From the NCBI GenBank assembly GCA_021778375.1, contig JAJYCM010000183.1, positions 1 to 5,644 of the forward strand: a stretch of DNA of 5,644 nt, in the 5' to 3' direction. Origin of the DNA: Bacteroidota bacterium. Its GTDB lineage: Bacteria > Bacteroidota > Ignavibacteria > Ignavibacteriales > Ignavibacteriaceae. The translations under genes were made by a program, and so were the position numbers. The notes below the pieces were generated by a model, which saw nothing but the letters and a program-made list of their open reading frames with translations, made no database searches and was not told the DNA's origin. Position 1 is the first letter of the stretch, and every line of letters starts with the position of its first letter. This document shows, piece by piece, positions 1 to 5,342 of the stretch.

Positions 1-86
1 AATTCCTTATTATCGAAAAATTTATTCCCAAAATTAGCAGCATATTTTCCTCAGAAATAAATAGAATTGAAGAAATACGATCATAA
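1..86. other. Left-edge stretch, probable end of an upstream gene (frame unresolved)
   Basis: This piece is too short to assign. On the + strand, frame 3 is open from the edge to a TAA at 84-86 and gives a 27-residue amphipathic, charged tail ending in NRIEEIRS. Frame 1 is open to a TAA at 58-60 and gives 19 residues ending in AAYFPQK. Either could be the C-terminus of an upstream gene. On the - strand an ATG at 43-41 is preceded by GAGGA at a plausible ribosome-binding distance and stays open to the edge (MLLILGINFSIIRN), so a divergent gene start is also possible. The candidate terminator at 65-123, which has its T run only in the + direction, mildly favours a + strand gene ending here. No product can be named. 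Confidence 0.3.
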
Positions 87-123
87 ACTTCCTTTTAAAC
101 CTATTTCTCTTCTTCAATTTTTT
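65..123 (+). terminator. Candidate weak Rho-independent terminator before purC
   Basis: AATTGAAGAA (65-74) is perfectly complementary to TTCTTCAATT (110-119), and a run of six T (118-123) overlaps and follows the right arm. A second pairing, AGAAATA (71-77) with TATTTCT (102-108), can replace part of the stem and shorten the loop. The stem has only two G:C pairs and the simple loop is about 35 nt, so it is weak. It would separate an upstream + strand gene from the purC operon. In the - direction there is no T run. It could be chance complementarity in AT-rich DNA. Confidence 0.3.
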
Positions 124-137
124 AACTTCAATAAGGT

Positions 138-165
138 TGTATTAAGTATTCTCTAAGTTTATATT
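138..165 (+). promoter_or_regulatory. Possible promoter upstream of purC
   Basis: TTGTAT (138-143) and TATATT (160-165) are separated by 16 bp and lie about 25 bp before the preferred purC ATG at 191. They resemble -35 and -10 boxes of a housekeeping sigma factor. The surrounding DNA is so AT-rich that a match of this quality is weak evidence. No clear Bacteroidota-type TTTG/TAnnTTTG pair was seen. A promoter somewhere in 124-180 is expected because all eight downstream genes are co-oriented and tightly packed. Confidence 0.25.
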
Positions 166-190
166 TACTAATAAATATTTGATAGATTTT

Positions 191-1087
191 ATGAAACCGA
201 AAATTATTCTTCAAACAGATTTTCCAAAGCTTAATCTAATTAAAAAAGGAAAAGTGAGGGATATTTATGATGCTGGAAAGAATTATCTAATTGTATCTAC
301 CGACCGGCTTTCCGCCTTCGATGTTATAATGTCTCAGGGAATTCCTTACAAAGGGAAGGTGCTTACAAAAATTTCTGAATTCTGGTTTGGCTTAACGAAA
401 AACATTATACAAAATCATTTAATTACCACAAACGTAGATGAATTTCCGATTGAATGCCGGGAATATGCGGAAGACCTCGAAGGAAGATCTATGCTTGTCA
501 AAAAAGCAAAAATTTTTCCCGTAGAATGTATAGTTCGGGGATATATCTCTGGCTCAGGCTGGAACGATTATCAAAAAACCGGTAAGATATCTGGCATTAC
601 TTTGCCGAAAGGGTTAGTGGAATCGGAGATCCTGCCCCAGCCAATCTTCACCCCATCTACCAAGGCTGAGATTGGAGTCCACGATGAAAATATTTCTTCC
701 GCTGAAGCTGAAAAAATTATAGGTAAAGAAGTCTTTGAAAAATTAAAAACTGCGGCTCTTTCAATATATAAAACTGCATCAGAGTTCGCTTTGACTAAGG
801 GTATAATTATAGCCGATACAAAAATGGAGTTTGGTATTTATAATAATGAAGTAATTTTAGCCGATGAAGTTTTAACTCCGGATTCATCAAGATTTTGGCC
901 GTTAAGTAGCTATCAAAAAGGAAAAGCACAGGAAAGCTACGATAAACAATTTGTAAGGGATTATCTTATATCAATCAATTTTAATAAACAGCCTCCTCCG
1001 CCTGTTTTACCTGAAGATATAATTGAAAAAACTAGCGATAAATATTTAGATGCTCTTTATCAGTTGACTGGCGAAAAATTATTTTAA
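191..1087 (+). CDS. purC: Phosphoribosylaminoimidazole-succinocarboxamide synthase (SAICAR synthase)
   Basis: A cytoplasmic ATP-dependent ligase of de novo purine synthesis that joins aspartate to CAIR to give SAICAR. Seen in the protein (298 residues from the ATG at 191): the N-terminal KGKVRDIYD nucleotide-binding segment (19-27), STDRLSAFD after it, signature 1 FPVECIVRGYISGS (109-122), signature 2 IADTKMEFG (207-215) and the DEVLTPDSSRFW segment (225-236). The length fits the longer, yeast-like subclass rather than the roughly 237-residue E. coli type. I chose ATG 191 because an in-frame TTG at 179 would add only MIDF outside the conserved domain, and neither start has a Shine-Dalgarno sequence. 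The stop TAA shares its last A with the ATG of the next gene, so the two are probably translationally coupled. No truncation or missing active-site motif is seen. Confidence 0.96.
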   Translation: MKPKIILQTDFPKLNLIKKGKVRDIYDAGKNYLIVSTDRLSAFDVIMSQGIPYKGKVLTKISEFWFGLTKNIIQNHLITTNVDEFPIECREYAEDLEGRSMLVKKAKIFPVECIVRGYISGSGWNDYQKTGKISGITLPKGLVESEILPQPIFTPSTKAEIGVHDENISSAEAEKIIGKEVFEKLKTAALSIYKTASEFALTKGIIIADTKMEFGIYNNEVILADEVLTPDSSRFWPLSSYQKGKAQESYDKQFVRDYLISINFNKQPPPPVLPEDIIEKTSDKYLDALYQLTGEKLF

Positions 1088-1383
1088 TGAAACCAGCGAT
1101 TATTAAAGTTCTGGATAAGAAAAATCTTTTTATTAATTGGGAAGACGGCAGTGAATCGTTGATCGATTTGAAAATACTTAGACGGCTTTGCCCGTGCGCT
1201 ACTTGCGCTTCACAGCGGGATACACAAAGCAAATCTTTTATTCCGGTTTTTAACGAAAGACAAAGTACAATTTCAAGCATTAAGGAAATAGGAAATTATG
1301 CAATATCAATATCATGGAAAGATGGGCACAATACAGGTATATATGAGTTTCCCTTTCTTAAAAATCTCTCTGAAAATTTGTAA
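1087..1383 (+). CDS. DUF971 (GBBH-like N-terminal domain) protein, putative zinc-binding
   Basis: A 98-residue single-domain protein of the DUF971 family. Seen: two beta-rich WxDG repeats (W18-G21 and W77-G80), the LRRLCPCATC segment with cysteines at 35, 37 and 40, and a histidine at 81 in WKDGHNTGIY. Known: the same domain forms the N-terminus of gamma-butyrobetaine hydroxylase, where three cysteines in a CxCxxC pattern and one histidine bind zinc, and it is also found in the plant Mrp-type Fe-S protein HCF101. The zinc ligands therefore appear intact here, but no hydroxylase domain is attached, so carnitine synthesis should not be inferred. The function of free-standing bacterial versions is not established to my knowledge. 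The start ATG overlaps the purC stop by 1 nt. No Shine-Dalgarno sequence is visible, consistent with coupling to purC. pgsA follows after 15 nt. Confidence 0.88.
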   Translation: MKPAIIKVLDKKNLFINWEDGSESLIDLKILRRLCPCATCASQRDTQSKSFIPVFNERQSTISSIKEIGNYAISISWKDGHNTGIYEFPFLKNLSENL

Positions 1384-1398
1384 TCTTCAAAAATAAAA

Positions 1399-1995
1399 AT
1401 GATACTCCCTAATCAGCTAACGATATTAAGAATTATTCTTACTCCGGTTTTTTTGTTCTTTTTTTTATCTGAAGACCCGCTGCTTAAACAAATCTCCCTT
1501 GCTATTTTTATAATTGCCGCTTTTACTGATTGGTATGACGGCTGGCTTGCTCGAAAATTCAACTACATTACTTCATGGGGCAAGTTCTGGGACCCTCTCG
1601 CTGATAAAATTTTAACCTCTTCGGCTTTTATCGGTTTCGTAATACTAAAAATAATTCCGTTGTGGATGGTTGTAATAGTCTTAGCAAGAGACTTTATTGT
1701 AACCGGCTTAAGAGCTTATGCTGATTATAAAGGACAAAGTTTTCCGACAAGCTATTATGCCAAATGGAAAACCTTATTGCAAATGGTCTTCTTATATTAC
1801 TTGCTCTTAATTTATGTCGGACAAAATACCCCGCAAATTTATTCTGGTCATGAACAGCTATTCTTAATTTTGATGAACCATACTATTATCTATTCGTGTA
1901 TGTTAGCGATTACGATTGTCACATTCCATTCAGGCGTCACTTATCTATACGACAACCGGCGGTTAATTAATAATCTATTTAAAAATGAAAATTAA
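1399..1995 (+). CDS. pgsA: CDP-diacylglycerol--glycerol-3-phosphate 3-phosphatidyltransferase
   Basis: An inner-membrane enzyme that makes phosphatidylglycerol phosphate from CDP-diacylglycerol and glycerol-3-phosphate. The complete CDP-alcohol phosphatidyltransferase motif is present: D44, D47-G48, A51-R52, G61, D65 and D69, with exact family spacing (DGxxAR-x8-GxxxDxxxD). Assignment to PgsA rather than PssA rests on the ARDFIVTGLR segment (96-105) and the AKWKTLLQM segment (121-129), both typical of PgsA, and on the adjacent pgpA gene. Hydrophobic helices are visible at about 7-23, 31-43, 71-86, 88-104, 126-141 and 165-185, giving about six membrane spans. At 198 residues the length is slightly above the E. 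coli enzyme (182). The start at 1399 (MILPNQLTILRI) places the family's PNxLTxxR opening at the N-terminus. There is no clear Shine-Dalgarno sequence. The 3' end overlaps pgpA by 11 nt. Confidence 0.95.
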   Translation: MILPNQLTILRIILTPVFLFFFLSEDPLLKQISLAIFIIAAFTDWYDGWLARKFNYITSWGKFWDPLADKILTSSAFIGFVILKIIPLWMVVIVLARDFIVTGLRAYADYKGQSFPTSYYAKWKTLLQMVFLYYLLLIYVGQNTPQIYSGHEQLFLILMNHTIIYSCMLAITIVTFHSGVTYLYDNRRLINNLFKNEN

Positions 1996-2443
1996 TTTTT
2001 TTGAGAAGCTACTAGGCTCCGGTTTTTATACCGGTTATATACCATTTGCATCCGGTACTTTCGGAAGTTTAGCAGGACTGATGATCTATTATATCCCCGG
2101 ATTTGAAAAACCAGTAATTTTAATTCCCGCTATAATAATTTTTATGTTTTACGGAATTTATGTCGGCAGTAAGTTTGAAAAAGAATATGGCAAAGACCCA
2201 GCCGAATGCACAATTGATGAGGTCGTGGGAATGTGGATTTCGTTGCTTCTTCTTCCTAAAAAGGTATATATTTCAATTTTCGCATTTCTCATTTGGCGGG
2301 CTTTTGACATTATAAAACCTTCACCTGCCAGGCAAGCTGAAAAGCTTAAAGGCGGTTTAGGAATAATGATGGATGATGTTATTGCAGGAATTTATTCCGC
2401 AATCTTCGTTAATGCTGTTTTGTTAGTTCTGTTTCGAGTCTAA
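1985..2443 (+). CDS. pgpA: Phosphatidylglycerophosphatase A
   Basis: A membrane phosphatase that removes the terminal phosphate of phosphatidylglycerol phosphate, the product of PgsA, to yield phosphatidylglycerol. The PgpA family blocks are all visible in the 152-residue protein: GYIPFASGTFGS (17-28), DPAECTIDEVVGMW (71-84), WRAFDIIKPSPAR (104-116) and the GGLGIMMDDVIAG block (123-135), which carries the paired aspartates D130-D131. Hydrophobic segments lie at about 29-40, 43-60, 85-104 and 132-150, consistent with a small multi-pass protein. The length is close to the usual 155-170. Its ATG lies inside the last codons of pgsA (11-nt overlap, different frame) with no own Shine-Dalgarno sequence, so translation is probably coupled to pgsA. 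This fits two enzymes acting in sequence. cinA starts 22 nt later. Confidence 0.95.
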   Translation: MKINFFEKLLGSGFYTGYIPFASGTFGSLAGLMIYYIPGFEKPVILIPAIIIFMFYGIYVGSKFEKEYGKDPAECTIDEVVGMWISLLLLPKKVYISIFAFLIWRAFDIIKPSPARQAEKLKGGLGIMMDDVIAGIYSAIFVNAVLLVLFRV

Positions 2444-2465
2444 TTTTCAACAATCAGAGAAGGAA

Positions 2466-3722
2466 ATGAATGCTCATATAATTACTATCGGAGATGAAAT
2501 ATTAATAGGTCAAACACTAAACACCAATGCAGCTTACATCGGCGAAGAATTAACCAAAATCCAGATCGATGTGATAAAATCTTCTGTTGTTGGAGATAAT
2601 GAAGACGAAATTCTGAAGGAATTCAAATCATGTCTCAATGAAAACGATCTTGTTATTGTCACCGGCGGACTTGGTCCAACTCACGATGACATAACAAGAA
2701 CTTGCATTGTTAAATTTTTTCATACGGAATTAATAAAAAACAAAGAGGTTCTAGACGATGTAGTGAACTTCTTAAGCAAACATGGTAGACAAATTTCAAA
2801 AGTAAATGAAGATCAAGCTTTAGTCCCTAAAATAGCTGAAGTAATTAGAAATGAATTAGGCACTGCTCCCGGAATCTTGATTGAAAAGGATAATAAAATA
2901 TTTATAGTCATGCCGGGCGTTCCTTTTGAAATGCACAAAATGATGGAGTCTTATGTCATCCCTAAATTAAAAGATAAATTAGCCGATCTCGATTATTCGA
3001 TTAAAATTACTACGTTGCAAACCACCGGTATCGGTGAATCTGTCCTGTTTGAAAAGTTAGGTGATTTGAATGAGTTATTAAATGGCGGTAAATTAGCGTT
3101 CCTTCCAAGTCAGTTTGGAGTTAAATTAAGAATTACTGTTAGGGAGGAAATGGAGGAGCTTGCTAATAATAAAATGAGCGAAATTGTTCAAAGAATTAGA
3201 GGTAAAGTTGGTAGATACATCTTTTCAAATGAAGATGAACCTCTTGAAGAGGTTATTGCCCGCTTGCTAAGAGAAAGAGGGCAAACTATAGCTATTGCAG
3301 AGTCATGCACTGGAGGATATATTTCAAATTTACTTACGAATATTAGCGGAAGTAGCCGGTACTATGAAAGAGGAATTATTTCATATAGCAATGCTTCAAA
3401 AGTAGAAATATTAAAAGTTAATGAGGACACAATTACTCAATTCGGAGCCGTTAGCCTGGAAGTTGCCCGGCAAATGGCTGAAGGTATTAAATCAATTAGC
3501 GGTACCGATATCGGTTTATCTGTAACTGGTATTATGGGCCCCACCGGAGCCGGAATTGATAAACCGATTGGGCTGGTCTATATCGGTATTTGCGACGATA
3601 AGGTTTGTACTGCAAAAAAATTTAATTTTGGCGATGACCGTATCAGAAATAAACAAAGAGCAGCTCAAGCTGCTTTGGATATGGTTAGAAGATATATTTT
3701 AGGAATCTCATTCGATGAATAG
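2466..3722 (+). CDS. cinA: CinA: MoCF-like domain fused to NMN deamidase (PncC) domain
   Basis: A full-length two-domain CinA of 418 residues, the usual size. The N-terminal molybdopterin-binding-like domain (about 1-170) opens with IITIGDEILIGQTLNTNA (5-22), then VTGGLGPTHDD (65-75) and a PGVPFEM segment. A middle linker domain follows (about 175-255). The C-terminal PncC domain starts near 260 and carries AESCTGG (278-284), with Ser280 in the segment that supplies the catalytic serine in this family, and VTGIMGPTGAG (353-363). Known: the C-terminal domain hydrolyses nicotinamide mononucleotide to nicotinic acid mononucleotide (pyridine-nucleotide salvage), and full-length CinA proteins can cleave ADP-ribose through the N-terminal domain. 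The name comes from competence induction in Streptococcus, which need not apply here. AGGA sits only 1 nt before the ATG, so ribosome binding is probably atypical. The domain begins immediately after Met1, which supports this start. It overlaps thpR by 8 nt. Confidence 0.95.
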   Translation: MNAHIITIGDEILIGQTLNTNAAYIGEELTKIQIDVIKSSVVGDNEDEILKEFKSCLNENDLVIVTGGLGPTHDDITRTCIVKFFHTELIKNKEVLDDVVNFLSKHGRQISKVNEDQALVPKIAEVIRNELGTAPGILIEKDNKIFIVMPGVPFEMHKMMESYVIPKLKDKLADLDYSIKITTLQTTGIGESVLFEKLGDLNELLNGGKLAFLPSQFGVKLRITVREEMEELANNKMSEIVQRIRGKVGRYIFSNEDEPLEEVIARLLRERGQTIAIAESCTGGYISNLLTNISGSSRYYERGIISYSNASKVEILKVNEDTITQFGAVSLEVARQMAEGIKSISGTDIGLSVTGIMGPTGAGIDKPIGLVYIGICDDKVCTAKKFNFGDDRIRNKQRAAQAALDMVRRYILGISFDE

Positions 3723-4263
3723 ATTATTTGTTGCCCTAAAAATACCCGAAAATGTTGTCGATGAAATTATCTTTCATCGGAATAATGCCTTCCCGGATTA
3801 TGATAGATTTAAATGGGAGCCGTTTGAGAAAATTCATATTACATTAAGATTTATCGGCGACGTTAAATCCGAAATGATTCAGCCTGTTTCTGAAGCGCTT
3901 AATTTTATTGAAGAATTTGATAGCCTGATATGCAGATTAACAAAGTTTTCTTTCTTCTACGTTGGTGATCAACCGAAAGTTTTAAACCTTGGTGTACAAA
4001 CTGATAGGAAAATTTATGAACTTGTTGAAAAGATTAATCTTAAGCTTGAAAAATTATTAATTGTGCCCGACAAAAAAAGATTTATTCCGCATATAACCTT
4101 AAAACGAATGAAAGGAAATGAAGGAGGTTATTTTGTTAATCAGTTTACAAGTTATTATCTTCCAAAAATAAATTTTGAAATCTATGAAGCAGCTTTGATA
4201 GAAAGCAAGCTGCTCGCGGTAGCTTCAGAGTATACTATTATTAAAAATTATCTTTTAACATGA
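3715..4263 (+). CDS. thpR: RNA 2',3'-cyclic phosphodiesterase (2H family, LigT/ThpR)
   Basis: A 182-residue protein of the 2H phosphoesterase superfamily. It shows both catalytic HxTx motifs, HITL at 41-44 and HITL at 126-129, each in its usual setting (EKIHITLRFIGD and RFIPHITLKR), and the family's RLFVAL opening at residues 3-8. Known members hydrolyse RNA 2',3'-cyclic phosphate ends to 2'-phosphomonoesters and were first described as tRNA 2'-5' ligases in vitro. The physiological substrate in bacteria is uncertain. The ATG lies within the last codons of cinA in another frame (ATGAATAG, 8-nt overlap). AGGA at 3701-3704 is a plausible ribosome-binding site 10 nt upstream. recA begins 12 nt after its stop. 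The position between cinA and recA suggests co-transcription, not necessarily a role in recombination. Confidence 0.93.
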   Translation: MNRLFVALKIPENVVDEIIFHRNNAFPDYDRFKWEPFEKIHITLRFIGDVKSEMIQPVSEALNFIEEFDSLICRLTKFSFFYVGDQPKVLNLGVQTDRKIYELVEKINLKLEKLLIVPDKKRFIPHITLKRMKGNEGGYFVNQFTSYYLPKINFEIYEAALIESKLLAVASEYTIIKNYLLT

Positions 4264-4268
4264 AGGGA
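4263..4268 (+). promoter_or_regulatory. Ribosome-binding site of recA
   Basis: AAGGGA lies 7 nt before the recA ATG and overlaps the final base of the thpR stop codon. It is the best-spaced Shine-Dalgarno-like sequence among the gene starts in this window, most of which have none, and is consistent with recA being translated strongly and independently of thpR. Confidence 0.6.
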
Positions 4269-4275
4269 AAAATAA

Positions 4276-5325
4276 ATGAGCACTGATCAAGAACAAAAGT
4301 TAAAAATTATTGATGATGCTATTGCCAGTATCGAAAAAACTTATGGCAAAGGTTCTATAATGAAGTTAGGAGACGGAGTTGTAAACCCGGTTGAATCTAT
4401 TCCTACCGGTTCAATATCCTTAGATGTAGCTCTCGGTATCGGCGGTGTACCCCGCGGAAGGGTAACTGAAATTTATGGTCCTGAATCAAGCGGAAAAACA
4501 ACCCTCTGCCTTCATATAATTGCCGAAGCACAAAAAGCAGGCGGTTTAGCGGCTTTTATCGATGCTGAACACGCTTTGGATGTTAATTATGCAAAAAGGC
4601 TTGGCGTTGATACTGCCAATCTTCTATTATCTCAACCTGACTTTGGCGAGCAGGCTTTAGAAATTACCGATACGCTTGTTAGAAGCAATGCGCTTGATAT
4701 AATCGTTATTGACTCTGTGGCAGCGCTCGTTCCCCGTTCTGAAATTGAAGGGGAAATGGGAGATGCTACGATGGGTGTTCAAGCACGGCTAATGTCGCAA
4801 GCTCTTAGAAAATTAACGGGAGCTATCTCAAAATCAAAAACTTCTGTAATTTTTATTAACCAGTTAAGAAGCAAAATCGGCGTAATGTTCGGCAGCCCGG
4901 AAACTACAACCGGCGGAAATGCTCTTAAGTTTTATGCTTCGCTTAGATTGGATATCCGGAGAATTGCCGCAATAAAAGAAGGCAATGATGTAGTAGGGAA
5001 TAGAACTAAAGTGAAGATCGTGAAAAGTAAAGTCGCTCCCCCTTTTAAAGAAGTAGAGTTTGATATTCTGTATAATGAAGGTATTAGCAAAACCGGCGAC
5101 CTTCTTGATCTTGCGACAAATCTTGGAGTAGTCAAGAAAGGCGGAGCATGGTTTACTTATGAAGAAGATAGATTCCAGGGACGCGAGCAGTTTAGACAAA
5201 AGCTTATTGAATTGCCAGCGCTCTATTCGAAACTTGAAAAGGAAGTCAAAACAAAATTAGGCATTCAAAAAGAAGAAAAGGTCGAGGAAAAAACAGCTCC
5301 TAAAGAAAAGAAAGGCGCTAAGTAA
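4276..5325 (+). CDS. recA: Recombinase RecA
   Basis: The DNA-strand-exchange ATPase of homologous recombination, which in most bacteria is also the co-protease that triggers LexA cleavage. The 349-residue protein is complete. It has the Walker A GPESSGKTT (68-76, Lys74), the catalytic Glu98 in DAEHALD, Walker B VIDSVAAL (Asp146), the L1 region around EGEMGDATMGVQARLMSQ, and the Gln196-containing NQLRSKIGVMFG followed by the L2 PETTTGGNALKF stretch. Numbering is two above E. coli, matching a two-residue offset at the N-terminus. The C-terminal domain ends in a tail (about 321-349) rich in Lys and Glu with net positive charge, unlike the acidic E. coli tail. No LexA-type operator is evident in the 12-nt gap upstream, so any SOS control would have to act on a promoter further upstream. 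recX follows after 17 nt. Confidence 0.98.
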   Translation: MSTDQEQKLKIIDDAIASIEKTYGKGSIMKLGDGVVNPVESIPTGSISLDVALGIGGVPRGRVTEIYGPESSGKTTLCLHIIAEAQKAGGLAAFIDAEHALDVNYAKRLGVDTANLLLSQPDFGEQALEITDTLVRSNALDIIVIDSVAALVPRSEIEGEMGDATMGVQARLMSQALRKLTGAISKSKTSVIFINQLRSKIGVMFGSPETTTGGNALKFYASLRLDIRRIAAIKEGNDVVGNRTKVKIVKSKVAPPFKEVEFDILYNEGISKTGDLLDLATNLGVVKKGGAWFTYEEDRFQGREQFRQKLIELPALYSKLEKEVKTKLGIQKEEKVEEKTAPKEKKGAK

Positions 5326-5342
5326 TCTTTTTAATCTAAGAA

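Noticed and set aside
1..190. Purine-type riboswitch or other structured leader before purC
   Set aside because: No conserved aptamer-like core or compact three-way junction could be recognised; the only structure is the weak AT-rich hairpin at 65-119.
1032..1280. 82-residue open frame on the - strand across the purC/DUF971 junction
   Set aside because: It is antisense to two well-supported genes and has no recognisable motif; a shadow frame.
1427..1441. Interrupted palindrome TAAGAAT-T-ATTCTTA near the pgsA start, followed by T-rich DNA at 1447-1467
   Set aside because: The arms are almost all A/T with a single G:C pair, the T-rich stretch is not adjacent to the stem, and the bases encode the conserved ILRIILTP and poly-Phe membrane segment of PgsA.
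3659..3674. AGCAGCT-CA-AGCTGCT inverted repeat near the 3' end of cinA
   Set aside because: It has no T run after it and is explained by Ala/Gln codons in the RAAQAAL helix of the PncC domain; a terminator or operator role is not supported.
4231..4236. TATACT upstream of recA as a -10 box of an internal recA promoter
   Set aside because: No acceptable -35 element at 16-18 bp; the nearest TTGATA is 30 bp away. An internal recA promoter is plausible biologically but the sequence does not show one convincingly.
4291..4302. GAACAAAAGTTA, one mismatch from the Gram-positive-type LexA box GAACnnnnGTTC
   Set aside because: It lies within recA codons 6-9, downstream of the start, has an imperfect right half, and a single 12-nt near match in AT-rich DNA is weak. 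No promoter is seen next to it.
4864..5199. Open frames of 111 and 67 residues on the - strand inside recA
   Set aside because: Both are antisense to the highly conserved recA core and show no family features; shadow frames.
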